Shown: positions 53,496-62,054, counted from the stretch's first letter. The stretch: DNA of 64,000 nt from Acetobacteraceae bacterium UBA6159 (GCA_002422345.1 DIUL01000142.1:93692-157691); one strand, 5' to 3'. Notes: generated by a model not told the origin, from the sequence alone. Numbers and translations: made by a program.

Positions 53496-54533
53496 ATGAA
53501 ACTCGGCCTCTCGATCGGCTATTCCAAAGCCCACATGGACCTGCCCGTAAAACTCGTGCAGCGGGCCGAGGAACTTGGCTACGACTCCGTCTGGTCGGCC
53601 GAGGCCTATGGCTCCGACGCCGTCACCCCGCTGGCCTTCCTCGCCGCCGTCACCAAGCGGATCAAGCTGGGCACGGGCATCATGCAGATCGGCGCCCGCA
53701 CCCCCGCCAACGCCGCGATGTGCGCCGGCACCGTCGATGCGCTGGCCGGCGGGGGTCGCTTCATCGCCGGACTCGGCGTCTCCGGTCCGCAGATCATCGA
53801 GGGCTGGTATGGCACCCCGTGGGGACGGCCGTATTACCGCTTGAAGGACTACGTCCAGATCATGCGGAAGATCTTCAAGCGGGAAGAAGGCCTGACGCAT
53901 GAAGGCCGCGAGATCAGCCTGCCCTATACCGGCGAAGGTGCGGCCGGTGTCGGCAAGCCGCTGAAGTCCATCCTGCACATGAACCCGGACATCCCCATCT
54001 ACCTCGCCACCGGCAACGAATCGACCGTCAAGCTGACCGCCGAGATCGCCGATGGCTGGGTGCCCATGGGCTTCGTGCCCGGTGCGATGGCGGAATACCG
54101 TCCCTGGCTGGAAGAAGGTTTCAAACGTGCCGGAAACGGCAAGAGCATGGCCAATTTCGAAATCCAGGCCTCCGTCCACGTAGAAATCGATAACGACGTT
54201 AAATCCGCACTCGCTCGGCTTAAGCCCGAGGTCGCGCTGTACGTCGGCGGCATGGGCCACAAGGACAAGAACTTCCACAAGGACCAGATGGTCCGCCGTG
54301 GCTTCGGTGACGCCGCCGATCGCATCCAGGAATTGTATCTGGCCCATCGCAAGGAAGAAGCCATCGCCGCTGTGCCGGATGAATGGGTCGATCTGAAATC
54401 ACTCGTCGGGCCTGCGGCACGCATCAAGGAACGGTATCGCACCTGGCTGGATACCGGAGCGACGGGCCTGACCGTCCGCTCCCGCCAGCCGGACGCCATC
54501 GAGGTCATGGCCGAAGCCGCGCGCCTGAACTAA
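53496..54533 (+). CDS. LLM-class F420/FMN-dependent oxidoreductase
   Basis: 345 residues from ATG 53496. Features are KLVQRAEELGYDSVWSAEAY, IKLGTGIMQIGARTPANAAM, ALAGGGRFIAGLGVSGPQII and DIPIYLATGNESTVKLTAEI. The SGP(Q)IIEGW segment is typical of the F420-dependent methylene-H4MPT reductase-like subgroup, which in proteobacteria usually uses flavin. It follows the hairpin element and is 18 bp before an SDR gene. Confidence 0.92.
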   Translation: MKLGLSIGYSKAHMDLPVKLVQRAEELGYDSVWSAEAYGSDAVTPLAFLAAVTKRIKLGTGIMQIGARTPANAAMCAGTVDALAGGGRFIAGLGVSGPQIIEGWYGTPWGRPYYRLKDYVQIMRKIFKREEGLTHEGREISLPYTGEGAAGVGKPLKSILHMNPDIPIYLATGNESTVKLTAEIADGWVPMGFVPGAMAEYRPWLEEGFKRAGNGKSMANFEIQASVHVEIDNDVKSALARLKPEVALYVGGMGHKDKNFHKDQMVRRGFGDAADRIQELYLAHRKEEAIAAVPDEWVDLKSLVGPAARIKERYRTWLDTGATGLTVRSRQPDAIEVMAEAARLN

Positions 54534-54551
54534 ACCAAAGGGGAGAGAACA

Positions 54552-55322
54552 ATGCGTTTCAAGGACAAGGTCGTCCTGATCACGGCCGTTGCCAATGGCA
54601 TCGGACGCGCGACGGCCAATATCATGGCGGCGGAAGGGGCCATCGTCGTCGGGGTCGATAACCACCAGGAACGGCTCGACACCGCGATGAACGCGCTGAC
54701 CGCGGCCGGCGGACGCGCACATGGACGGTTGTGTGACGCGCTCGATCAGTCCCAGGTCGATGCCGTCGTCGCCAGCGTGCAGCAGGAATTCGGGCGCATC
54801 GACGTACTGGTCAACGCCGTCGGCGGCAGCACCATCATCGCCAAGCCCAGCGCCCTGGTCGAGGAACATTCGCTGGATGACTGGCAGAAGATCATCAACT
54901 TCAACCTGAACGGCACGTTCCTGTTCACCCATGCCGTCGTGCCGATCATGAAGGCGCAGAACGGCGGCAAGATCATCAACCTGGCCTCGATCGCCGGGCG
55001 GGGCATGAGCGTGGCCAGCGGCGTCGCCTATGCCGCCGCCAAGGGTGGCATCATCGCCATGACCCGCAAGCTGTCGTTCGAGCTTGGGCCGCACAACATC
55101 AACATCAACGCGATCGCCCCCAGCCTGACGCTGACGGAACGAATCACGCCGCACTGGAACCAACGCGCGCCGGAAGCCCAGGCCGCGCAGATCGAGAGCA
55201 CGCCGCTGCGCCGCGTCGCCGTGGCCGCAGACCAGGCGAAGGTGATCTGCTTCCTCGCGTCGTCGGACGCGGATTTCGTCACCGGCCTCACCATCGACGT
55301 CACCGGCGGGCAGTCGGGCTAG
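54552..55322 (+). CDS. SDR-family oxidoreductase (classical)
   Basis: 256 residues with a complete SDR set: VANGIGRAT cofactor loop (in VVLITAVANGIG), NLASIAGRG with Ser, and YAAAKGG with Tyr and Lys; C-terminal FVTGLTIDVTGGQSG. RBS GGGGAGAGAAC. It probably oxidises or reduces an intermediate made by the LLM/TauD enzymes of the same operon. Confidence 0.92.
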   Translation: MRFKDKVVLITAVANGIGRATANIMAAEGAIVVGVDNHQERLDTAMNALTAAGGRAHGRLCDALDQSQVDAVVASVQQEFGRIDVLVNAVGGSTIIAKPSALVEEHSLDDWQKIINFNLNGTFLFTHAVVPIMKAQNGGKIINLASIAGRGMSVASGVAYAAAKGGIIAMTRKLSFELGPHNININAIAPSLTLTERITPHWNQRAPEAQAAQIESTPLRRVAVAADQAKVICFLASSDADFVTGLTIDVTGGQSG

Positions 55323-55379
55323 TTGCCCGACCTCGGCCTCGCCCTTACCCTGACGCCCCCATTCGATCGGACACACACC

Positions 55380-56111
55380 ATGGTCTCCCCCCAAGTCATC
55401 AAGGAACTGGCGCCGCACGGCGTGCTTCGCGCGGCCATCAACATGGGCAATTTCCTGCTCGTCACCGGCCGGTCGCCGAACGGTGATCCGACCGGATGCT
55501 CCCCCGACATGGCATTCGCCATCGCCGCGACGCTGGGCGTGCCGGTGAAGTACATCCCCTATGCCAAGCCGGGCGAACTCGCCGACGACGCCGGCCAGGA
55601 CAAATGGGACATCGGCCTGATCGGCGCCGAACCGCAGCGCGCGATGAAGATCGACTTCACGGCGGCCTATGTGGAGATCGAGGCGACCTACCTCGTGCCC
55701 GCCGGATCGCCGATCAAGTCGATCGCTGAAGTCGATGTCGCCGGCAACCGCATCGCCGTCACCGCCCGCGCCGCCTATGATCTGTGGTTGGAGCGGAACA
55801 TCAAGCACGCGACCCTGATCCGCGGCAACAGCCAGGCCGAGACGATCAAGCTGTTCACCGAGCAGAAGCTGGAAGTCCTGGCCGGCCTGCGCCCTGGCCT
55901 GATCGGCGACCTGGAGAAGATGCCCGGCGCCCGCATCCTGGACGGTCAGTTCAGCGCCGTGCAGCAGGCGATTGGCACCGCCAAGACCAACACGGCCGGC
56001 GCCGCCTACCTGAAGGAATTCGTCGAGGCCGCGAAGAAGTCCGGCATCGTCGCGAGCCTGCTGGAGAAGCACGGCACGGTCGGCCGCCTTTCGGTCGCGC
56101 CGCCAGCGTAG
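55380..56111 (+). CDS. Solute-binding-fold protein (SBP_bac_3 type) without visible signal peptide
   Basis: 243 residues from ATG 55380. The domain follows the amino-acid-binding SBP family: GVLRAAINMGNFLLVTGR, GCSPDMAFAIAATLGVPVKY, WDIGLIGAEPQRAMKIDFTA and KTNTAGAAYLKEFVEAAKK. No hydrophobic secretion signal is present after this start or upstream in frame, so it may stay in the cytoplasm as a ligand-binding or enzyme-like protein. No ABC permease or ATPase gene is near. Last gene of the operon before a REP-like palindrome. Confidence 0.85.
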   Translation: MVSPQVIKELAPHGVLRAAINMGNFLLVTGRSPNGDPTGCSPDMAFAIAATLGVPVKYIPYAKPGELADDAGQDKWDIGLIGAEPQRAMKIDFTAAYVEIEATYLVPAGSPIKSIAEVDVAGNRIAVTARAAYDLWLERNIKHATLIRGNSQAETIKLFTEQKLEVLAGLRPGLIGDLEKMPGARILDGQFSAVQQAIGTAKTNTAGAAYLKEFVEAAKKSGIVASLLEKHGTVGRLSVAPPA

Positions 56112-56162
56112 CGGTTGGGCCTCGGCGTCTGCCGAAGCGTCTCCCGTCCCGCTGTCCACCAA

Positions 56163-56243
56163 CCGTCATCCCCGGCCTTGTGCCGGGGACCGTCCCCAGC
56201 ACCCTGCCGCGAGTGGTCCCCGGGACAAGGCTGGGGATGACGG
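56163..56243. repeat. REP-like palindromic element between convergent genes
   Basis: CCGTCATCCCCGGCCTTGTG begins a left arm whose near-complement ends the element as GGGACAAGGCTGGGGATGAC. The arms are about 28 bp and the centre contains a second partial copy (GGGGACCGTCCCC). Such GTCATCCC...GGGATGAC palindromes are known, dispersed, in Alphaproteobacteria. It lies after two convergent stop codons and can act as a bidirectional transcript end. Confidence 0.75.
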
Positions 56244-56315
56244 TGGGGGACGGCGGTTACGATGAGCCACCGACCGTGATGTGTCGCGAAGCCTGCGGGT
56301 GACCCGAGCGCAGGT

Positions 56316-57089
56316 TCAATCCACGAAGCGCGGCAGCTTCCCCGCCAGGTCCGCATAGGCCTCATCATCCGTGCGATCATACCGCAGCGGCGTAACAACG
56401 ATCTTGCCGGCCCGCAGCGCGGAGTAATCGCTCTCCGCCCCCTGCGGACGGTCGCCGCGGCGAAACGTCAGCCAGTGGTAGTTCATCCCGCGCGGATCGG
56501 TGCGGGTTTCCACGTTCATCCCCGCGATCATCCCCACGCCCTGCCGAGCCAGGGTCATCTCGCCGGCCTGATCGGCTGGGACAGGGGGGAAGTTCACGTT
56601 CAGGACCGCATTCTCTCCCCACCGCATCGCCCACAACCGGCGGATCACATCGGGCCCGAGCGTCCGCGAGGCGTCCCAGGAGACATTGTGGCGGTCGGTA
56701 TAGGCCTGGCTCAACGCGATGGCCGGAACCCCCAGCATCATCGCCGTCATGGCGCCGCCGACGGTGCCGGAGAACACCGTCTCCAGCCCCAGGTTCAGCC
56801 CACGATTCACGCCTGACAGGACCAGTTGCGGCGGGCAGTCCTTCATCAGGTGGCACAGCCCCATCGCCGCGCAATCACCCGGCGTGCCGGTTACGCCGTA
56901 GCGGCGGTTGCCGCGGTCGCTGACGCGCAGGGAGTGATGCAGGCTGATGGCGTGGGACTGGCCGCTCTGATCATGCTCGGGCGCGACGACCCAGACTTCC
57001 CGGGCCACCTGGGCGGCGATCTCTTCCAGCACCGCCATCCCTGGGGCGTCGATGCCGTCATCGTTGGTCAGCATAACTCGGTCCAGCAC
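56316..57089 (-). CDS. surE: 5'/3'-nucleotidase SurE
   Basis: 257 residues with the SurE metal site MLTNDDGIDAPGM (Asp-Asp), Ser in GQSHAISL and Asn in SGVNRGLNLG; also GTPGDCAAMGL. SurE dephosphorylates nucleoside monophosphates and short polyphosphates in stationary phase. It is usually with pcm, which is absent here. The gene is single, divergent from the Fur-box region. Confidence 0.95.
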   Translation of the reverse strand: MLDRVMLTNDDGIDAPGMAVLEEIAAQVAREVWVVAPEHDQSGQSHAISLHHSLRVSDRGNRRYGVTGTPGDCAAMGLCHLMKDCPPQLVLSGVNRGLNLGLETVFSGTVGGAMTAMMLGVPAIALSQAYTDRHNVSWDASRTLGPDVIRRLWAMRWGENAVLNVNFPPVPADQAGEMTLARQGVGMIAGMNVETRTDPRGMNYHWLTFRRGDRPQGAESDYSALRAGKIVVTPLRYDRTDDEAYADLAGKLPRFVD

Positions 57090-57165
57090 GTGCGCGCTCC
57101 GGAAAGGTGGGTGGGCTTGGTTTTGCCGGGTGTGCCGGGCCGAGTCCAGTTCGCGCCGGCAAACT

Positions 57166-57184
57166 GATATTGATAATGCCTCTC
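57166..57184 (+). promoter_or_regulatory. Fur/Irr-box-like site
   Basis: GATATTGATAATGCCTCTC matches the Fur consensus (GATAATGATAATCATTATC) at 14 of 19 positions and lies in an AT-rich island between surE and the unknown gene at 57306. It implies iron-responsive control of one or both genes. Sequence match only. Confidence 0.5.
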
Positions 57185-57225
57185 ATTTGCACTAAACCGC
57201 CCTGACACACGGGATGGAGTCGTTC

Positions 57226-57306
57226 ATGGACGGGATCGTGGCAGCAGATTGGTACCGCTCGGCTCAGACGCGGTGGTCGCCGATCTGGCCAAGCCGGAAT
57301 CGCTGA
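57226..57306 (+). CDS. Short leader ORF (26 codons) coupled to the next gene
   Basis: GGAG at 57216-57219 lies 6 bp before ATG 57226, which opens a 26-residue peptide containing three Trp (DWY, TRWSP, IWP). Its stop overlaps the ATG of the following gene as TGATG. This arrangement suggests a regulatory leader or translational coupling. It is too short to be sure of. Confidence 0.4.
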   Translation: MDGIVAADWYRSAQTRWSPIWPSRNR

Positions 57307-57749
57307 TGCTCCTGTCCATGCGATGGTGGGTTCGCTGCTACAGCCAGCAGGAGTGCGCCCTGGAACGCCTGATCCAGGGCATGAGCCGCGGCGGCGCGCC
57401 GGATGCGGCCTACTCGGTCAATGGCTTGATGTGGGTCGTCGCCCGCACCGGCCAGCGCCCGGTCGATATCCGCTGCCCGCGCTGCCCCAGCCTGTCGGAT
57501 GACGAGGCGATCCTGCTGCACGCCGCCTGGCTGACGCAGGAGGCACGATCTGACCTGGCGGAACGCTATCTGCGCGCGCATCTGCTGACCGAGGCCGGGG
57601 CGGTGTTCGCGATCGGGCCGCTGGAGGGGTTGGGACACCTGTTCCTGGCCGCCGGTCTCAGCTTCGGACGGCGGCGGATCGAGACGGAACCAACCGACGC
57701 GCAACCGCGTTGGGAGATGCCGGACGACTGTTCCCGGACAGTACACTGA
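57306..57749 (+). CDS. Protein of unknown function downstream of a Fur-like site
   Basis: 147 residues from ATG 57306; the frame is open to TTG 57249, an alternative start. It begins MLLSMRWWVRCYSQQECALE and contains ARTGQRPVDIRCPRCPSLSD, with a CPRC pair that could bind metal or be redox active, and an Ala/Leu-rich helical C-half. No family recognised. Control by iron is possible from the upstream site. Confidence 0.6.
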   Translation: MLLSMRWWVRCYSQQECALERLIQGMSRGGAPDAAYSVNGLMWVVARTGQRPVDIRCPRCPSLSDDEAILLHAAWLTQEARSDLAERYLRAHLLTEAGAVFAIGPLEGLGHLFLAAGLSFGRRRIETEPTDAQPRWEMPDDCSRTVH

Positions 57750-57849
57750 CCGGCACCCGCCACAATTGTCGACGAAATTTCACAAATTTAGCCCCATTCA
57801 TGACCCGATTTCCTCCTAAGCAGAGGCCGCGTTTGGAAAGGACGAATGT

Positions 57850-58068
57850 ATGGATACGACCACCGCCGGGGCGCGCCTGTCGCCGGACAGCACCCCGGCC
57901 CGCCGGAACAGCGACCTGATGCGCCTGGTGGCGCTGATGTCGGCGCATCGGGATAGCCTGGCGACCCCGCACGGCGATCCTGTGCCGCTGGAGCAGCGCC
58001 AGATCGACAGCATCGTCGCTCGCCTGTCAGCGGAACCGCGGCGCCGGGTTCAGGCGGGCCAGCACTGA
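57850..58068 (+). CDS. Small hypothetical protein
   Basis: 72 residues with RBS AAAGGACGAATGT before ATG 57850. Polar, no signal peptide; helical segment SDLMRLVALMSAHRDSLATP and a basic C-terminus. Its 3' end overlaps the convergent SDR gene by 19 bp. No family recognised; it may not be expressed. Confidence 0.5.
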   Translation: MDTTTAGARLSPDSTPARRNSDLMRLVALMSAHRDSLATPHGDPVPLEQRQIDSIVARLSAEPRRRVQAGQH

Positions 58069-58868
58069 CCTCCGCCATCGACACGCAGCACCTGCCCGGT
58101 GATGAAGTCCCCGGTCGGGCCGACGAAGACGCCGACGGCGCGCGCGACCTCATCCACCAGGGCGATTCGTTCCAGTGTGCCGCCGTCAGCCATGCGGTTC
58201 GGATCGACGGCGCGGGTATTCATGAAGCGGCCGGTCCTGGTATCGCCTGGGGCGATGCTGTTGGCCGTGACGTTGAACGGCCGCAACTGGGCGGCGAGGC
58301 AACGGGTATAGTGGATCGCCGCCGCCTTTGAGGTGGCATAGATCGCGCCGTTCTGCCGCCCGCCATAGCCTGCCACCGAGCTGATCGTGACGATCCGACC
58401 TTCCCGCCGAACCATCATGTCCTGGGCGACGCGCTGGGACACGAAGATGGTGCTCAGCAGGTTGCGATCGATGACGGCGCGGATATCGACCTCCTTCACC
58501 ATGATCGCGTCGTTCGGGTCCGGCTTGCCGCCAGCCGCCGCGATGTCGCCCCCGGCGTTGTGGACCAGGGCATACATAGGCCCCAGGTCGCGGGCGACCG
58601 TCGCCAGCACACGCTCCACCTGATCCGCCTGTGTCAGGTCGCCCAGCACGGCGATCGTGCGCACGCCGTACTGCGCGCCGATCTGGCGGGCGGTTTCGGT
58701 CAGGGTGGTGCCCTCCCCGTACTCGGCCGGCCCGTTCTCCCGCATCCCATGCACCGCGACATCGCAGCCCATCGCGGCGAGGTTTTCCGCGAAGGCGCGT
58801 CCGAGGCCTCGGCCGCCGCCGGTGACGAGCGCGACGCGGCCTTGCAAGGGCTTGGGATCATTGGGCAT
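58050..58868 (-). CDS. SDR-family oxidoreductase (3-oxoacyl-ACP-reductase-like)
   Basis: 272 residues from ATG 58868 with AGGAGATCCCCC upstream. Complete motifs: TGGGRGLGRA, HNAGG, TISSVAGYGG with Ser, and YATSKAAA with Tyr and Lys; C-terminus FITGQVLRVDGGGQ. The longer loop after the first helix (residues about 38-60) is unusual for FabG. Divergent from the amidohydrolase gene; they may serve one catabolic pathway. Confidence 0.9.
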   Translation of the reverse strand: MPNDPKPLQGRVALVTGGGRGLGRAFAENLAAMGCDVAVHGMRENGPAEYGEGTTLTETARQIGAQYGVRTIAVLGDLTQADQVERVLATVARDLGPMYALVHNAGGDIAAAGGKPDPNDAIMVKEVDIRAVIDRNLLSTIFVSQRVAQDMMVRREGRIVTISSVAGYGGRQNGAIYATSKAAAIHYTRCLAAQLRPFNVTANSIAPGDTRTGRFMNTRAVDPNRMADGGTLERIALVDEVARAVGVFVGPTGDFITGQVLRVDGGGQCWPA

Positions 58869-58962
58869 GGGGGATCTCCTGGGTTCAGCCCGGCAGCACA
58901 TCACGGTTGCGCGTGATCGGGCAACGGCTCAGCATGCCGGGAAAGGCAGAAGGGGAACGGCC

Positions 58963-59775
58963 ATGCTCATCATCGACGCGCAGGTGCATATCTGGGGCAG
59001 CGGCAAGCCGAGCGACCACCACCGCCAGACGTCGCTGTATTCGGCGGAGGAATTGGTGAAGGAAATGGATGAGGCCGGGGTCGATGGCGCCGTCCTGCAT
59101 CCGCCAAGCTGGGACCCGGGCTCGAACGAAATGGCGGTCGAGGCGGCGACGCGGTACCCGGACAAGTTCTGCATCATGGGCTGGTTTCCGCTGGACGATC
59201 CCGCCCAGCGGGTGCGGATCGAGACCTGGAAGCAGCGCAAGGGCATGGTCGGCCTGCGCTGGTCGCTGACCCGGCCGGGGCAGGAAACCTGGCACCAGGA
59301 CGGCACGATGGACTGGCTGTGGCCTGCGGCGGAAAAGGCCGGCACCCCCGTCGCGACCATGGCCTGGCATTTCCTGCCGCTGTTCCGCCAGATCGCCGAA
59401 CGGCATCCGAACCTGAAACTGATCGTCGATCATCTGGGCCTGGTGCGGGGTGCCACTGGCGCCGATGCCTTCGCGAACCTGCCGGACCTGCTGGCGCTGG
59501 CGAAGTGCCCGAATGTCGCGGTCAAGGCCACGGGCGCGCCAGGCTATGGGTCAGGGGCCTATCCGTACCCCGAACTGCATGACGGCCTGTGGCGGATCTT
59601 CGACGCCTTCGGGCCGGACCGCTTCTTCTGGGGGACGGACATTACGCGGATGCCGTGCTCCTACCGCCAATGCGTGACGATGTTCACCGAGGACCTGCCC
59701 TGGCTGAAGGGCCGTGACCTTGAACGCGTGATGGGGCAGGGGGTTGTCGACTGGCTGGGCTGGAACCGGGGGTAG
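58963..59775 (+). CDS. Amidohydrolase family (TIM-barrel, amidohydro-rel 2 type) protein
   Basis: 270 residues from ATG 58963. The family shows IIDAQVHIWG (HxH-like metal site, here QVH), FMGWFPLDDP-type strand, LIVDHLGLV and FFWGTDITRMPCS, as in 2-pyrone-4,6-dicarboxylate hydrolase and gamma-resorcylate decarboxylase relatives. First His of HxH is replaced by Gln, seen in metal-independent PDC hydrolases. It would hydrolyse or decarboxylate an aromatic-derived acid or lactone. Confidence 0.88.
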   Translation: MLIIDAQVHIWGSGKPSDHHRQTSLYSAEELVKEMDEAGVDGAVLHPPSWDPGSNEMAVEAATRYPDKFCIMGWFPLDDPAQRVRIETWKQRKGMVGLRWSLTRPGQETWHQDGTMDWLWPAAEKAGTPVATMAWHFLPLFRQIAERHPNLKLIVDHLGLVRGATGADAFANLPDLLALAKCPNVAVKATGAPGYGSGAYPYPELHDGLWRIFDAFGPDRFFWGTDITRMPCSYRQCVTMFTEDLPWLKGRDLERVMGQGVVDWLGWNRG

Positions 59776-59871
59776 AAGACCAGGGTCGCGTCCGACCGGC
59801 TTGATGGGAGCCATGACCTCCGACAGAAAGGCGCCTTCGCGTGCGCGCCAAAGCTGGGATGGCAGGTCGGC

Positions 59872-60639
59872 ATGACCAGGATCGCCTATTTCGGTCACCA
59901 CAAATCAGGGTCGACCTTCCTCAAGACCGTGCTGCGGGCTGCCACCGGCGTGCCGCTGCATACCGAGTTTCTCTCGACTCGCCTGCCGCTCGGGTATGAG
60001 AAGTACCCGGCACAGGCGGCCAGGATCGCCCTCGCCTACCGCCGCCTGAATGAGAAGCCGTCGACCGTGCTCAGCCACGGCAATGCCGACAGGGCGGTGG
60101 TTAAGACGCTGGCGGCGCATGGTCCGCTGCGAGGATTCCACGTCATCCGCGACCCGCGCGACGTGATGGTCTCGGGCTATTTCTGGCACATCTCGGACCA
60201 GTCGGTGGACAGCAATCCCTGGAACGTCGAGCGGCGCGCGCGCCTGCGGGCCGAACCGGACCAGGAGACCGGGCTGCTGCGGGAGATCGAATTCTCGGGT
60301 TGCTACTTCGATGCCATGGCCGAGTGGGACTATGCCCGCCCGGATGTCCTGGAGATGCGGTTCGAGGCGATGATCGCCGATCCGCTGTCGTTGCTGCGGG
60401 ACGCCTTCACCTTTGTCGGCCTGCCGACCGGAGACCTGGAACGTATCGTCGCCGAACACGATTTTCAGCGCCTGGCTGGCGGGCGAAGCCGGGGGCAGGA
60501 GGCGCGGGACCACAAATACCGCAAGGGCATCGCCGGCGACTGGCGCAACCATTTTACCCCCCGGATCACCGAAGCGTTCAAGCAGCGCTACGGCGGCCTG
60601 CTGGTCCGGCTGGGATACGAGGCCGATCTGAACTGGTAG
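59872..60639 (+). CDS. Sulfotransferase-domain protein
   Basis: 255 residues. The 5' PAPS loop is FGHHKSGSTFLKTVL and the 3' phosphate site VIRDPRDVMVSGYFWH, with a later GRSRGQEARDHKYRKGIAGDW resembling the RKG cofactor segment. These identify PAPS-dependent sulfotransferases, which sulfonate hydroxyl groups of lipids, sugars or small molecules. Monocistronic. Acceptor unknown. Confidence 0.9.
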   Translation: MTRIAYFGHHKSGSTFLKTVLRAATGVPLHTEFLSTRLPLGYEKYPAQAARIALAYRRLNEKPSTVLSHGNADRAVVKTLAAHGPLRGFHVIRDPRDVMVSGYFWHISDQSVDSNPWNVERRARLRAEPDQETGLLREIEFSGCYFDAMAEWDYARPDVLEMRFEAMIADPLSLLRDAFTFVGLPTGDLERIVAEHDFQRLAGGRSRGQEARDHKYRKGIAGDWRNHFTPRITEAFKQRYGGLLVRLGYEADLNW

Positions 60640-60682
60640 AACCCGACGGCCCGGACCAAGCCCAGGCCGCCGGCTGCGGAGC

Positions 60683-61051
60683 CTACCGGCGGCGGGCCTG
60701 TCTCGCGGCGTAGCGCTGGTCGCGGGCGGCCTTCTGCTCGATCGCGCGTTCGGCGGCGCGGGCAGCTTCCTCGGCGATGCGGGCCTGGTCCGCCAGGGCA
60801 GCGGCCTTCATTTCCTCGGCGCGGGCGGCTTCCTCGGCGGCCTTCCTGGCGGCCTCGGCTTCCTTGGCGAGCTTGCGTTCCGCTGCCCGCACTTCACGCG
60901 CGGCATCAATCGCCGCCTGCGCGGCTCGCCGTTCAATCACGGCGGGGTCATCGGGGCCTGGCCTGGCGCGGAAACGCTCCAGCATCGCGGTCTTGGCGGC
61001 CGCCGCGGTGGCTTGTCGATCCTGAAACGTAGAGTTCTTGGGTGCTTTCAT
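60683..61051 (-). CDS. DUF6481-like coiled-coil protein
   Basis: 122 residues, almost wholly Ala/Glu/Lys/Arg-rich and predicted helical. The N-terminus FQDRQATAAAAKTAMLERFR and RPGPDDPAV match, from memory, the alphaproteobacterial family DUF6481; the remainder is a long coiled coil (RAAERKLAKEAEAARKAAEE). Function unknown; possibly nucleic-acid or ribosome associated given the basic charge. Convergent with the sulfotransferase gene. Confidence 0.8.
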   Translation of the reverse strand: MKAPKNSTFQDRQATAAAAKTAMLERFRARPGPDDPAVIERRAAQAAIDAAREVRAAERKLAKEAEAARKAAEEAARAEEMKAAALADQARIAEEAARAAERAIEQKAARDQRYAARQARRR

Positions 61052-61172
61052 GCCCTAGACTTACCGTCGGGAGCCTGTCCGGTATAGTCCTTTCGCGATC
61101 TGGCCGGCCTGGCCGCATAGCCACGGACCGCCCGAACGGCTAGGATGGGGCATCAGTCGGGGAGAAAACATC

Positions 61173-62054
61173 ATGGCCACCACCAAGTTTCAGGTCGGCG
61201 ACATCACCATCCATCGCGTCGTGGAGCAGGAGGCGCCGTTCTTCGACCCGCTGACATTCTTCCCGACCCTGACGCCGGAACTGCTGGAAGAAAACCGCGG
61301 CTGGCTGACCGACGAAGGCTACCTGGACCGCAAGACCGGAGAGGTCGTGCTCTGCATCCAGTCCTATCTGGTGCAGACCCCGCATCACAACATCCTGATC
61401 GATAGCTGCGTCGGCAACCACAAGCCCCGCGCCACGCGCCCGTTCTGGGACATGATGAACACCGACCGGTTCGAAAAGAGCCTCGCGGGCACCGGCGTAT
61501 CGGTCGACAAGATCGACTACGTGATGTGCACCCACCTGCATGTCGACCATGTCGGCTGGAACACGCGGCTGGAGAACGGGCGCTGGGTCCCGACCTTCCC
61601 GAACGCGAAGTATGTCTTCACGGACCGCGAACTCGCCTACTGGACCGAGGAGGAAAAGAAGGACCCCGCCGCAGCCCCCTGGGTCACCGACTCCGTCCTG
61701 CCGATCGTCGCGGCCAAGCGGGAGGAAGTGGTCAAGAGCGATCACCAGTTGAACGACATCGTGAAGCTGTTGCCGACTCCGGGCCATACGATCGACCATT
61801 ACTCGGTCCAGGTCGGCAAGCCGGGCGCGGACGCGGTGATCACCGGCGACATGATCCACTCGGCCCTGCAGGCGCGGTATCCCGATCTTGGGATGCGGGC
61901 CGACTACAACTCCCCCATGGCCGGAGAGACGCGGCGCAAGCTGTTCAGCTGCCTGTGCGACACGTCGACCCTGGTCTGCACGGCGCATTTCCCGTCGCCG
62001 TCCTCGGGCCGGATCAAGCGCTGGGGCGATGGCTTCAAGTTTGAGGGGGTCTGA
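61173..62054 (+). CDS. MBL-fold metallo-hydrolase
   Basis: 293 residues, RBS GGGGAGAAAAC. The metal-binding motif is THLHVDHVGWN (HxHxDH), with later His in PTPGHTIDHYS, Asp in VITGDMIHSA and the final His in CTAHFPSPSSGR. The layout recalls N-acyl-homoserine lactonase and related quinone/thioester hydrolases. It may hydrolyse lactones or thioesters. Its last 20 bp overlap the convergent desaturase gene. Confidence 0.9.
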   Translation: MATTKFQVGDITIHRVVEQEAPFFDPLTFFPTLTPELLEENRGWLTDEGYLDRKTGEVVLCIQSYLVQTPHHNILIDSCVGNHKPRATRPFWDMMNTDRFEKSLAGTGVSVDKIDYVMCTHLHVDHVGWNTRLENGRWVPTFPNAKYVFTDRELAYWTEEEKKDPAAAPWVTDSVLPIVAAKREEVVKSDHQLNDIVKLLPTPGHTIDHYSVQVGKPGADAVITGDMIHSALQARYPDLGMRADYNSPMAGETRRKLFSCLCDTSTLVCTAHFPSPSSGRIKRWGDGFKFEGV

